A DNA stretch of 64,000 nucleotides from Elephas maximus indicus (GCF_024166365.1 NC_064820.1:57761501-57825500), one strand, 5' to 3'; positions 24,491-36,018 are shown, counted from the stretch's first letter. Notes: generated by a model not told the origin, from the sequence alone. Program-made: numbers and translations.

Positions 24491-27400
24491 GTTGTTGTTG
24501 TTGTTGTTAGGTGCTGTCGAGTTGGTTCTGACTCATAGTGACCCTATGCAAAACAGAACGAAACACTGCCCGGTCCTGAGCCATCCTTACAATCGTTGTT
24601 ATGCTTGAGCTCATTGTTGCAGCCACTGTGTCAATCCACCTCGTTAAGGGTCTTCCTCTTTTCCGATGACCCTATACTCTGCCAAGCATGATGTCCTTCT
24701 CCAGGGACTAATCCCTCCTGATAACATGTCCAATGTATGTAAGACCCAGTTTCTCCATCCTTGCTTCTAAGGAGCATTCTAGTTGTACTTCCTCTAAGAC
24801 AGATTTGTTCGTTCTTTTGGCAGTCCATGGTATATTCAAAACTTTTCACCAACACCACAATTCAAGGGCGTCAATTCTTCAGTCTTCCTTATTCATTGTC
24901 CAGCTTTCACATGCATATGATGCGATTGAAAATACCATGGCTTGGGTCAGGCACACCTTAGTCTTCAAGGGGACATCTTTGCTCTTCAACACTTTAAAGA
25001 GGTCCTTTGCAGCAGATTTACCCAGTGCAATGCGTCTTTTGATTTCTTAACTGCTGCTTCCATGGCTGTTGATTGTGGATCCAAGTAAAATGAAATCTTT
25101 GACAACTTCAATCTTTTCTCCATTTATCATGATGTTGTTGCTCATTGGTCCAGTTGTGAGGATTTTTTTTTTCTTTATGTTGAAGTGTAATCCATATCGA
25201 AGGCTGTGGTCTCTGATCCTCATTATTAAGTGCTTCAAGTCCTCTTGACTTTCAGCAAGCAAGGTTGTGTCACCTGCATAACGCAGGTTGTTAATGAGTC
25301 TTCCTCCAATCCTGATGCCCCGTTCTTCTTCCTATAGTCCAGCTTCTCGTATTATTTGCTCAGCATATAGATTGAATAGGTATGGTGAAAGAATACAACC
25401 CTGACGCACACCTTTCCTGACTTTAAACCAATCAGTATCCCCTTGTTCTGTCCGAACAATTGCTGTTGATCTGTGTAAAGGTTCCTCATGAGCACAATTA
25501 AATGTTCTGGAATTCCCATTCTTTGCAATGTTATCCATAATTTGTTATGAACCACGCAGTCAAATGTCTTTGCATAGTCAATAAAACACAGGTAAACATT
25601 CTTCTGGTATTCTCTGCTTTCAGCCAGGATCCATCTGACATCAGCAATGATATCCCTGATTCCATGTCCTCTTCTGAAACCAGCCTGAATTTCTGGCCAT
25701 TCCCTGTTGATATACTGCTGCAGCCATGTTTGAATGATCTCCAGCAAAATTTTGCTTGCGTGTGATATTAATGATATTGTTCTATAATTTCCACATTCTG
25801 TTGGATCACCTTTCTTGGGAATAGGCATAAATATGGATCTCTTCTAGTTAGTTGGCCAGGAAGCTGTCTTCCATATTTCTTGGCATAGACGAGTGAGCAC
25901 CTCCAGCCCTGCATCTGTTTGTTGAAACATCTCAATTGATATTCCATCAATTCCTGGAGCCTTGTTTTTCGCCAGTGCCTTCAGAGCAGCTTGGACTTCT
26001 TCCTTCAGTACCATCGGTTCCTGATCATATGCCACCTCTTGAAATGGTTGAACATCAACTAATTCTTTTTGGTATAATGACTCTGTGTATTCCTTCCATT
26101 TTCTTTTGATGCTTCCTGCATCATTTATTATTTTCCCCATGGAATCCCTCACTATTGCAACTCGAGGCTTGAATTTTTTCTTCGGTCCTTTCAGCTTGAG
26201 AAACGCTGAACGTGTTCTTCCCTTTTGGTTTTCCATCTCCAGCTCTTTGCACATGTGATTATAATACTTTTCTTGAGAGGCCCTTTGTTCAGTTCTTTTA
26301 CTTCATCAATTCTTCCTTTTGCTTTAGTTGCTTGACTTCCGAGAGTAAGTTTCAGAGTCTCCTCTGACATCCATCTTGGTCTTTTTTTTCTTTCCTGTTT
26401 TTTCAATGACTTCTTGCTTTCTTCATGTATGATGGCCTTGGTGTCATTCCACAACTCATCTGGTCTTCAGTCACTAGTGTTCAATGCATCAAATCTATTG
26501 TTCAGATGGTCTCTAAATTCAGATGGGATGTATTCAAGGCCATATTTTGGCTCTTGTGGACTCGCTCTGATTTTCTTCAGTTTCAGCTTGAACTTGCACA
26601 TGAGCAATTGATGGTCTGTTCCACAGTTGGCCCCTGGACTTGTTCTGACTGATGGATGATATTGAGCTTTTCCATCATCTCTTTCCACAGATGTAGTCAA
26701 TTTGATTTCTGTGTGTTCCATCTGGAGAGGTCCATGTGTATAGTCACCGTTTATGTTGGTGAAAGACGGTATTTGCAATGAAGAACTCCTTGGTCTTGCA
26801 AAATTCTATCATTTGATCTCCAGCATTGTTTCTGTCAGCAAGGCCATATTTTCCAATTACTGATCCTTCTTCTTTGTCTCTAACTTTTGCATTCCAATTG
26901 CCAGTAATCGTCAATGCATCTTGATTGCATGTTCAATCAATTTCAGACTGCAGCAGCTGATAAAAATCTTCTATTTCTTCATCTTTGGACCCAGTGGTTG
27001 GTGCATAAATTTGAATAATAGTCGTCTTAACTGGTCTTCCTTGTAGGCTTATGGATATTATCCTATCACTGACAGCATTGTATTTCAGGATAGATCTTGA
27101 AACATTCTTTTTGACAATGAATGCACCACCATTCCTCTTAAAGTTGTCATTCCCAGCATAGTAGACTACATCTTTTTCTGATTCAAAATGGCCAATACCA
27201 GTCCATTTCAGCTCACTAATGCCTAGGATATTGATCTTTATGCATTCCATTTCATTTTTGGCGATTTCAAATTTTCCTAGATTCGTACTTCGTACGTTCC
27301 AGGTTCTGATTATTAATGGATATTTACAGCTGTTTTTTCTCATTTTGAGTCGTGCCACATCAGCAAATAAAGGTCCCAAAAGCTTTACTCCATTGACTCT

Positions 27401-27698
27401 ACTTTGAGGAGGCAGCTCCTCCCTAGTCATCTTTTGAGTGCCTTCCAACCTGGGGTGCTCATCTTCCAGCACTATATCAGACAGTGTTCCACTGCTATTA
27501 GTAAAGTTTTCACTGGCTAATGCTTTTCAGAAGTAGACTGCCAGGTCCTTCTTCCTAGTCTGTCTTAGTCTGGAAGCTCAGCTGAAACCTGTCCTCCATG
27601 GGTGACCCTGCTGGTATCTGAATACCGGTAGCATAGCTTTCAGCATCACAGCAACACACAAGCCCCCACAGTACGACCAACTGACAGACACGTGGGGG
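24491..27698 (-). mobile_element. RTE (BovB-type) LINE copy 2, full length, with 12-bp target-site duplication
   Basis: A 3208-bp element bounded by an exact TSD ATGTATAGCAAT at 24479-24490 and 27699-27710. Its 3' end (left side, reverse complement) finishes in a CAACAACAACAAC run, the short tandem tail typical of RTE elements instead of poly(A). Its 5' end is the segment ctgtcagttggtcgtactgt read on the minus strand near 27685. Endonuclease, RT and C-terminal regions are all present and in order, with several frame breaks. Confidence 0.95.
24630..27472 (-). pseudogene. Decayed RTE endonuclease-reverse transcriptase ORF (copy 2)
   Basis: From the N-terminus: an APE-type endonuclease (fragment 27472-26933, with TWNVRS and LGISELKWTG), a linker (26454-25844, with KNKAPGIDGI), and the RT palm (25828-25352, with FIDYAKTFD and QGCILSPYLFNLYAEQ), then a C-terminal part to about 24630. 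The catalytic YADD box reads YAGD (25269-25280), which would abolish polymerisation. About 2.84 kb matches the roughly 950-1000 codons of BovB-type ORFs. Frameshifts and stops confirm that it is not functional. Confidence 0.9.
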
Positions 27699-27856
27699 AT
27701 GTATAGCAATATGTTCACTATTTTATCTCTGCTGCCTAAATGGGAGCATACAGTGAAACATATTTTTTTTAAACTGTGTTTTTCCTTTTTAGTAACCTCA
27801 TCAGCAGAAAACATGCTTCTCCTTTCAAATGTATTACTTTAATACAATCATCTTAT

Positions 27857-28193
27857 GTTGTTGTTGTTAGCTCCCATGGAGTTGGCTCCAACTCAAGGCA
27901 ACCTGATGCATAACAGAAGGAAATGTTGCCCAGTCCTGTGCCATGTTCATGATTGTTGGCAGGTTTGAGTCCAATCAGACATATTCTATTGTGATCCGTA
28001 AAGTTTTCATTGGCTAATTTTTGGAAGTAGTTCACCAGGTCTTTTTTCCTAGTCGTTATTAGTCTGGAAGCTACTCTGAAGCCTATCCACCATGAGTGAT
28101 CCTGCCAGTATTTGAAACTGGTAGCATAGCTCCCAGCGTTGTAGCAACATGCAAGCCACCACAGTATGACAAAACTGATAGACGAGTGGTGAA
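27857..28193 (-). mobile_element. RTE head-plus-tail deletion derivative (non-autonomous), with TSD
   Basis: A 337-bp element between exact 11-bp repeats AATCATCTTAT (27846-27856 and 28194-28204). On the minus strand its first 200 bases match the 5' end of full-length RTE (ctatgctaccagtttcaaat, cttccagactaataacgact) and its last 130 bases match the RTE 3' tail (ggcacaggactgggcaac ... gctaacaacaac). The 2.8-kb coding centre is absent. The TSD shows that this short form was itself mobilised, presumably in trans by RTE enzyme. Confidence 0.88.
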
Positions 28194-28204
28194 AATCATC
28201 TTAT

Positions 28205-28564
28205 ATTATGACTTTATTTTTAATTGCTTCTGTCATAAGTAGTCTCTTTTTCTGCTCCCCCACCTCACTGCCACCACTACTTAGAATTTTTCTTACCCAT
28301 TCTGTTCAGATTTACATCATGTATCATGTGAGGGTGGGGGAGGAGGAGGCTGTAAATATGGATAGAAATATGTAAAGAGATTCAACTGGATCAGTGAGAT
28401 TATTTGGTATCATCTGCTTATTCTTCTTTTGGAGTAAGGAAGCTAAAATATATTGGGACTCTGGTTGCAAAGAAAATAATGTCAATTAGCTTTAGTGAAA
28501 AGTGAGGAATTTATGAAAGCATATTAGGCTGCCTACTTTTTGAATCCAATTTGATGCAGTTAGG
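28205..28564. other. No gene; unassigned
   Basis: AT-rich sequence without a recognised repeat or coding frame. Confidence 0.5.
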
Positions 28565-28860
28565 CCTTTGGAACAGTATTACTTATCTATTGCTGTATAA
28601 CAAATTGTTGCAATCACAATGGCTTAAAACAGCACACATTTATTATCTCACAGTTTCCATAGGTCAAGAGTCTGGGTACAGGTTAGCTCTATCCCACAAG
28701 GCTGCAATCAACATGTCAGCTGGGGCTATGGTTTTCATTTGGAGCTCAGGTTTCTCTTCCAACCTTATTCAGGTTGTTGATTGTGAGAATATAAATTTCT
28801 GTGCTTTAAAACCACCCACTTGTGGTATTTCTATTACAGCAGCACTAAGAAATTGAGACA
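28565..28860. repeat. Family-B-like fragment followed by a MaLR-like LTR tail
   Basis: 28565-28770 shares ttatctattgctgtataaca and ttattatctcacagtttcc with the repeat at 21935. 28780-28860 (aatataaatttctgtgcttt, then ggtatttctattacagcagc) matches the 3' end of the MaLR-like LTRs elsewhere in the window. Confidence 0.5.
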
Positions 28861-28861
28861 C

Positions 28862-29210
28862 TCACCAACTTGGATGGATCTCAAAGGAATTATGTTGAAT
28901 GGAAAGAGTCAATCTCAAAATGTTACATGTTGTATGATTCTAATTATATAGCATCCTTGGAATAACAAAACTATAGAGACGTAGAACAGATTAGAGGTTG
29001 CTAGAGGTCAGGAGTGGTAGGGTGGAGGGGGTGGGAAGAGGGGTGTTTTTGTATTGGTCTGTATCTTGATTATGGTGGTGGTTATAAGAAGCTTTCTCTC
29101 TCTCTCTCTATGTATATATGTATGTATGTTCTGGCTCTGTTTATAGAAATGGTTTAAAAGCAACATGAGCACCCCTGCACCCATATTGAGGTCCCTAATA
29201 CCATTCATCA
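28862..29210 (+). mobile_element. Old L1 3' end fragment, sense
   Basis: Landmarks include ttggatggatctcaaaggaa, gttgtatgattctaattata and ggttgctagaggtcaggagt, typical of the end of ORF2 plus 3' UTR in old L1 families. A CT/TATG simple repeat lies at about 29092-29130. Confidence 0.6.
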
Positions 29211-29610
29211 TTAAAGATCCTGGGCTCTTTTGGGTAATAGCTTATTCCAGGTTTGGGGCATGAAAGATATCAGATAATCCTGGTACACCTTGCTGTATCT
29301 AAAGGTAAGAGTTCAAAGATTAATGGGGTCATGTGAAAGGTTTGGCAAGTCTTAGCTCATTCACATTGGCTACAATATTGTGGGTTATGACTTGGCTTCA
29401 TATGCTCCCAGTCAACGGAGTAAAACAGAGGAAAGTTTTGTCACTTAGGCTCCCAGGAGATTCTACTGATGATGCTGGAGACTGGGGTTGGGGATGTTTC
29501 TTGTGCCTGCTGGGTCACTGTGAGGGGCTATGTAGTTATACTGCAGTTATCAGGTAACATTTGTGCCTTTTTAGACATTTTTTTCTAATCTTAACTCCCT
29601 CATCTCTCAC
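29211..29610. other. No gene; unassigned
   Basis: No recognised repeat or coding frame. Confidence 0.5.
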
Positions 29611-29775
29611 CCCATGAAGTTTTACTATTAATGATATACTCTATATCTGTTTGTGGACTGTGGCCCTTTGAAGGGCCACAAACCATAGTAATATCTATGA
29701 TCTTTTCTCTCCCCAAGAACTAATTCTTGCCCCTTTAGGATCAATATCACCATCATTGAGAATGCGTGCTGTAGT
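29611..29775 (+). repeat. Unnamed repeat with central 20-bp palindrome (copy 1)
   Basis: About 165 bp alignable with 50897-51060 at roughly 75% by eye. At its centre is the perfect palindrome GTGGCCCTTTGAAGGGCCAC. Other shared blocks are CATGAA.TTTTA at the left and TGAGAATGC at the right end. The class is unknown; a short DNA transposon or an ancient conserved repeat is possible. Confidence 0.6.
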
Positions 29776-30239
29776 CTATTTCTGCTAGGAAGTATCAAGA
29801 TTGTGGACTTCACTGAGCTTACTAAACACCAGAGCCCAAAGGAAATGACTAATTCTTGGACCAAAGAAGGGCCATGGTAAATAAATGCCATTATTGTGAT
29901 TCAAAACTGGAATCTTCTCTGGTGAGTCTCTTGATCCACAATGACAAAGGAACAGCAACAGCAAGAGAGATTTCAGTCCCTTCTATTCCACAGATGTTGA
30001 TCTCCAGAAGCCTTGATCCACAGAAGTTGATCCCTAATACACCTACTGAATGCTAGGTATATTTCAGGGCCAGCTTCTAGAGGAACCCAACTTGTGACCA
30101 TTTAGCTAACATCTAAATGTGTGGTTGACTTATTACTGCTGTTTCTAAAAGCAGAAAATTTAACACCATGTTCACTGTACTGGCTTTCTATTCCATTGCC
30201 CCCCTAGAGCCACTGTCCTTTGCCTTATGCTCAGAAAGT
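29776..30239. other. No gene; unassigned
   Basis: Contains a short internal near-repeat (ttgatctccagaagc, ttgatccacagaag, ttgatccctaata around 29998-30035). No coding frame. Confidence 0.45.
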
Positions 30240-30660
30240 CTGACCCATAATGGATTGCATCAATGAGCCCCTTGCCTCTGACTTCCTGATAGACCTGACC
30301 AATGGGAGGGAACAGAAGGAGATTGATCAGACTATTTATTCTTTCAGCTCTTTCCCTGTCAGGTCACAGTGAGTCGTCTAGGCCACCTACTGAGGGCTAC
30401 TGCTTCTGCCAGGTGGACCTCTCCACAGAGCTCTCAGTTGGGTTCCAGTATCTACCTTGTAGCCTAAGGAGGGCTTCTTTAGGTTTAAAGCTTGTATTTC
30501 CTTCCCATTCTTGCTAGCCTTGGGGGTATCACATTATCCCTTTTGCTTTTCCTAAATTCTGCCCACACGTTTATGAATAGTCTATTTTTTAAACTCTCCT
30601 TAAATTACTCAGTTTGCGTATGTCATATTTCCTGCAGGGAATCTGTCTTACACACATAAT
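30240..30660 (+). repeat. Ancient interspersed repeat (unnamed family A), sense
   Basis: Sense counterpart of the copies at 1306-1790 and 62336-62960: atggattgcatcaatgagcc, gaccaatgggagg, gactatttattctttcagct, then a ttaaactctccttaaattac-like end. Confidence 0.5.
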
Positions 30661-31199
30661 ACAATGTCCTGGAGTCTCCTCTAAAGCAGCTGAGTGCTAA
30701 GATGGTAATGAATCCCATACCCCATCTCTGATTCAGGGGCCTAGAGCATGCCTGGCTCAGAGATAAGGAAAATTCTGCCCTATTCTTTGAGGAACTCACC
30801 ATGTGATATTGTACTTTTTATATGTCTGTCTCCCAGCCACATGGTAAATTTTCTAGATAATGTAAAAGTATTTTGCAAGCACAGAGGGTATGGTGACTAG
30901 CTCTATGAGACTGAGTTGGGGTCCAAGAATAAGTGGGGCCTCCCAATCCTTACAGCCAACAGCATTGGCTGGCTGCAAAACCCAGTCACCTATGTGCTGT
31001 AGGAAACAGGGATACCATTTCATCCCAGACACTCAGGGGCAGCCATTAGCCACCTTCCTTCCTCAGTGCATGACCCCTATTGCAGCCAGATACATGTGCT
31101 ACTCCAATCACTCCTGCCCATCTAGGACTGCAGGTGCAAGCTTGCACCACACACTTGGTGACTGACTATCTGGACACCTGAGCTGAATGAATACAAGAA
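30661..31199. other. No gene; unassigned, possibly L1 5' UTR
   Basis: The 30890-31200 part may be the eroded 5' UTR of the L1 that follows; no defining motif was found. Confidence 0.4.
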
Positions 31200-31494
31200 A
31201 AGTAAACAAACTCCTGGACTCACATACCTAGTAACAGCTCTAACCACCTGGTGATAGAACGTGAGAGCTTCAAAGGTACCAATAATCAAACTAGTTCACA
31301 TGAGCAGCTATTTGGGCATATTGAAACAAAACAAGAAGCTAGGACACAGTAAGAAAACATAAAATAAATGAATATAATAACTTATTGATGGCTCAGAGAC
31401 AATAGTCAATATCAAATTACATAAAGAGGCAGACCATGATGGCTTCAGCAAGTGCCCAAAACAATCAAGAAATCTTCTGGAAGAAGATAATTTC

Positions 31495-32370
31495 TTGGAA
31501 TTACTGGAGGTAGACTTCAAAAGATTAGTATACAGAGCTCTTCAAGAGATCAGAGAAAATGCAGAACAAGCAAGGAAAACAGACAAAGCAATAGAAGAAT
31601 TTAAGAAGGCTATACAAGAACATAATGACAAATTTAACAGGCAGCAAGAATCTATAAAGAGACAGCAAACAGAAATCCAAAAGATTAACAATAAAATTTC
31701 AGAATTAGACAACTCAATAGAAAGTCATTGGAGCAGAATTGAGGCAACGAAAATCAGAATTAGTGAGATTGAATATGAAGCACTTGACACCAACTTATCT
31801 GAGGAAAAATCAGATAAAATAATTTTTTAAAAATGAAGAAATCCTAAGAATTGTGTGGGACTCTATCAAGAGGAATAACCTACAAGTGATTGGAGCATCA
31901 GAATGGGGGGAGGGGATAACAGAAAATAAAGAGAGAATTGTTGAAGACTTGTTGGCAGAAAACTTCCCTGATATTGTGAAAGATGAGAAGATACCTGTCC
32001 AAGAAACTCATCAAGCTCCACACAAGGTAGATCCTAAAAGAAAGTCACCAAGACATATTATAATCAAACTTGCCAAAACCAAAGATAAAGAGAGAATTTT
32101 AAGAGTGGCTAGGGATAAACGAAGGTCATCTACAAAGGAGAGTCAATAAGGCTAAGCTCTGACTACTCAGCAGAAACTAATGCAGGAAGGAGGCAATGGG
32201 ATGACATACATAAAGTCTTAAAGGAAAAAAAATTGCCGGCCAGGAATTATATATCCTGCAAAACTGTCTCTCAAATATGATGGTGAAATTAGGGCATTTC
32301 CAAATCAACATAAGTTCAGGAAATTTGTAAAAACCAAACCACAATTACAAGAAATAAAAAGGGAATCCTC
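31495..32370 (+). pseudogene. Decayed L1 ORF1, sense
   Basis: Codons at 31495-31830 form a strongly heptad-like coiled coil (RQQTEIQKINNKISELDN). The frame then shifts; 31853-32149 holds the RRM and following region (VDPKRKSPRHIIIKLAK, DKERILRVARDK). The C-terminal domain is recognisable at 32235-32360 (nucleotides aattatatatcctgcaaaac). It is broken by at least two frameshifts. Confidence 0.85.
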
Positions 32371-32451
32371 CGGTTAGAAAATCAATAACATCAGATAACA
32401 ACCCAAGACTAGAACAAAGGACAGAACAACCAGATATCACCCCTGATAAAC

Positions 32452-32627
32452 CAACCAAACCTGTTGCCATCGAGTTGATTCCAACTCATAGCAACCCTAT
32501 AGCACAGAGTAGAACTGCCCCATAGAATGTCCAAGGAGTGCCTGGTGCATTTGAACTGCTGACATTTTTTTTTTTTTTTTTTGGTTAGCAGTCATAGCTC
32601 TTAACCACTATGCCGCCAGGATTTCCT
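32452..32627 (-). repeat. AfroSINE, antisense, with an 18-T run in the head region
   Basis: Standard antisense body (gcacagagtagaactgcccc). Where other copies have a TTT between gctgacc and ggttagcag, this copy has 18 consecutive T's (32565-32582). It interrupts the L1 between ORF1 and ORF2. Confidence 0.88.
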
Positions 32628-33739
32628 ATAGGCAAGTCACAAATAAATCAAAGCTAAAACACTGAAAATAGGAAAAGAGAGATGTCAATATATAAAAGAT
32701 GACAACACTAAAACAAAAAAAGAGGCACTAAATAATGTAGTCATAGATCTTTCATATGAAGAGGAACTCAAGGTGATATAAAGAAATAAAAGATTGGTTT
32801 AAATTTTGAAAAATAGAGGTAGATATTAAAATAACTACAAAGGAAACTAACAATCCTACACATCAAAATAAAAAACAAGAAAAACATAAAGGCTCAGCAA
32901 ATATAAAATCAATAAAAATGAAAAGGATGAAATGAATATACTTAAAGAAAAATGACTCGGCACAGAAAATAAAGTGGAACAAAGAAACTGTCAACAACAC
33001 ACAAAAAAAGGTATCAAAAATGATGGCACTAAACTCATACCTATCAATAATTATGCTGAATGTAGATTGACTAAATGCACCAATAAAGAGACAGAGAGTG
33101 GTAGAATGGATAAAAAAACACGATCTGTCTATATGCTGCCTACAAGAGACACATCTTAGACTTAAAGACATGAACTAAAACTCAAAGGATGGAAAATATA
33201 TATATAGCAATCAAACAAGAATCAAAAAAGAGCAGGAGTGGCAATATTAATCTCTGACAAAATAGACTTCAAAGTGAAATCCACAACAGAGGATAAGGAA
33301 GGACACTATGTAATGATTAAAGGGTCAATATACCAGGAGGACATAACCATAATAGCTTCATATGGAAAGGGAAGAGGCCCCAGATAAGTAAAGCATTACT
33401 GAAGAAGAACAAAGTGGGAGGCCTCACACTACCTGATTTTAGAATCTATTATGATGCCACGGTAGTCAAAACAGTCTAGTACTGGTACAAAAATGGATAC
33501 ATAGACCAATGGAACAGAGTTGAGAATCCAGATGTAAATTCATCCACCTTTGCACAGCTGATATTTCACAAAGGCCCAAAGTCTGTTAAATGGGGAAAAG
33601 ACAGTCTCTTTAACAAATGGTGCTGGCATAACTGTATATCCTTCTGCAAAAAAATTAAAGAAGACCCATACCTCACATCATGCACAAAAACTAACTCAAA
33701 ATGAATCAAAGACCTAAATATAAAATCTAAAATGACAAA

Positions 33740-33910
33740 AGAAACTCTGGTGGCATAGTGGTTAAGTGCTACGGCTGCTAACCAAAGGGTCGGCAGTTCG
33801 AATCTGCTAGGCGCTCCTTGGGAACTCTATGGAGCAGTTCTACTCTGTCCTATAGGGAGGGTCGCTATGAGTCGGAATTGGCTTGATGGCACTGGGTTTG
33901 GGTTTGGTTT
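33740..33910 (+). repeat. AfroSINE (short type), sense, with target-site duplication
   Basis: Complete copy: tRNA-like head with A-box-like tggcatagtgg and B-box-like ggcagttcgaatct, body, and tail gggtttgggtttgg. Exact 12-bp TSD TAAAATGACAAA at 33728-33739 and 33911-33922. One internal duplication (agggagggtcgc) is present. Confidence 0.94.
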
Positions 33911-34620
33911 TAAAATGACAAATATCATCAAAGAAAAAATAGGGACAATGCTAGGGGCCCTAATACATGACATAAACAGAATACAAACCTATCTAGCAAT
34001 GCACAAACACCAGAAGAGAAACTAGATAGCTGGGAGCTCCTAAAAATCAAACACTTATGCTCATCCAAAGACTTCAGCAAAAGTGTAAAAAGAATACTTA
34101 CAGACTGGGAAAAAAAATTTTGGCTACGACAGATTTGATCAGGGTCTAATCTCTGAAATCTACAAGATACTGCAAAACCTCAGCAACAAAAAGACAACCC
34201 AATTAAAAAATGGGCAATGGATATGAACAGGCACTTCACCAAAGAAGATAGTCAGGCAGCTAACAGATACATGAGGAAATGCTCACAATCATTAGCCATT
34301 AGAGAAATGCAAATCAAAACTACATGAGATACTATCTCACCCCAACAAGGCTAGCATTCATCCAAAAAACACAAAATAATAAATGTTGGAGAGGTTATGG
34401 AGAGACTGGAACACGTATATACTGCTGGTGGGAATGTAAACAGTGCAACCACTTTGGAAATTAATTTGGTGTTTCCTTAAAGAGCTAGAAATGGAACTAC
34501 CATATGATCCAGCAATCCCACTCCTTAAAATATATTCTAGACAAATAAGAGCCATCACATGAATAGATATACGTTCACCCGTGTTCCTTGCAGCACCATT
34601 CAAAAAAAAAAAAAAAAAAG

Positions 34621-34778
34621 CCAAACCCACTGCCGTTGAGTCAATTCCTACTCACAGCGACCCTATAGCACAGAGCAGAACTGCCCCATAGAGTTTCCAA
34701 GGAGTGCCTGGTGGATTTGAACTGCTGACCTCTTGGTTAGCAGCTGTAGCTCTTAACCACTATGCTACCAAGGTTTCC
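34621..34778 (-). repeat. AfroSINE, antisense, nested in L1
   Basis: Complete antisense copy beginning just after an A run (34602-34619) and ending aaggtttcc at the head side. Confidence 0.9.
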
Positions 34779-34956
34779 ATCACAATAGCAAAAAGATGGA
34801 AACAACCTAGGTGCCCATCAACGGACAAATGGATAAACAAATTATGGTATATTCACACAATGGAATAGTCAATGATAAAGAACAATGATGAATCCACAAA
34901 ACATCTCATAACATGGATGAATCTGGAAGGCATTATGTTAGCATTTTGGATAGCAT

Positions 34957-34981
34957 AACCACTATGCCACCAGGGTTTCCT
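34957..34981 (-). repeat. AfroSINE head fragment
   Basis: Only the 5' end of the SINE is present (ccactatgccaccagggttt), directly embedded in L1 sequence. It may be a deletion remnant or gene-conversion patch. Confidence 0.6.
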
Positions 34982-36018
34982 GAGTGAAATTAGTCAGTGG
35001 CAAAAGGACAGATATTGTATGAGACCTCTATTATAAGAACTCAAGAAAAGGTTTAAACACAGAAGAAAACATTCTGTGATGGTTACAAGGATGGAGAGGG
35101 AGGGAGAGAGGAATTCACTAACTAGATAGTAGACAAGAATCATCTTAGGTGAAGGGAAGGACAACACACAATACACAGGAAGTCAGCACAACTGGACTAA
35201 TCCAAAAGCTAAGAAGTTTCCTGAATACAACCAAACACTTCGAGGGACAGAGTAGCAGGGGCAGGGGGTCTGGGGACCGTGATTTCAGGGGACATCTGGG
35301 TCAATTGGCATAAAGTTTATTAAGAAAATGTTCTCCATCCCACTTTGGTAAGTGGCATCTGTGGTCTTAAAAGCTAGTGAGCAGCCATCTAAGATGCATC
35401 AATTGGCCCCAACCCATCTAGAGCAAAAGAGAATGAACACCAAGGACACAAAGAAAATATTAGCCCAAGAAACAGAAAGGGCCACATAAGGCAGAGACTC
35501 CATCAGCCTGAGATCAGAACTAGATGGTGCCTGGTTACTACTAATGACTGCCCTGACAGGGAACGCAACAGAGTCCTGACGGAGCAGAAGAAGAGTGGGG
35601 TGCAGAACTAAAATTCTCGTAAAAAGACCAGACTTAATGGTCTGACTGAGACTGGAAGGACCCTGGTAGACATGGCCCCCAGTCTCTGTTAGTCCAAAAC
35701 CAAAACGATTCCTGAAGCCAACACTTCAGACAAAGATTAGACTGGACTATAAAACCTAAATTGGTACTCGTGAGGAGTGTGCTTCTGGGCTTAAGTAGGT
35801 AAGTGAGACTAAATGGGTGGCTCCTGTCCAGAGGTGAGATGAGAGGGCAGAAAGGGACAGGAGCTGGTTGACACGGGAAATCTAGGGTGGAGCGGGGAGT
35901 GTGCTGTCACGTTATAGGGAGAGCAGTTATGGTCACAAACAAAATGTGCATAAATTTTTGTATGAGGAACTAACTTGAACTGTAAACTTTCACTTAAAGC
36001 ACAATTTAAAAAAAGACC

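Larger units (their letters stand above)
33015..35000 (+). pseudogene. Decayed, internally deleted L1 ORF2, sense
   Basis: The endonuclease segment around 33040-33260 encodes pieces such as YMLPTRDTS and, in another frame, a block ending near taatgattaaagggtcaata (33311). At about 33360 it jumps to the region equivalent to 15,234-15,563 of the antisense L1 (nucleotides aagaacaaagtgggaggcct). The YADD/FVDD-bearing palm is absent. The tail includes the segment equivalent to the [16 protein letters not shown] region, here around 34410-34500. Confidence 0.8.
31200..36018 (+). mobile_element. L1 LINE, sense, with large internal deletion and nested AfroSINEs
   Basis: Order: partial 5' UTR, ORF1 (31495-32370), start of ORF2 endonuclease (about 33015-33360), then an abrupt junction near 33360 to the C-terminal third of ORF2 (to about 35000) and a 3' UTR ending aaagcacaattt at 36018. 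The RT core is missing. It is interrupted by AfroSINEs at 32452-32627, 33740-33910 and 34621-34778 and by a SINE-head fragment at 34957-34981. The ending is of the same type as the element at 4603-5370. Confidence 0.85.

Noticed and set aside
33740-33910. tRNA genes suggested by A/B-box-like sequence (also at 42978, 54805, 56382)
   Set aside because: Each is the head of an AfroSINE followed by the common SINE body and tail, most with TSDs; acceptor stems do not pair and the unit is dispersed.
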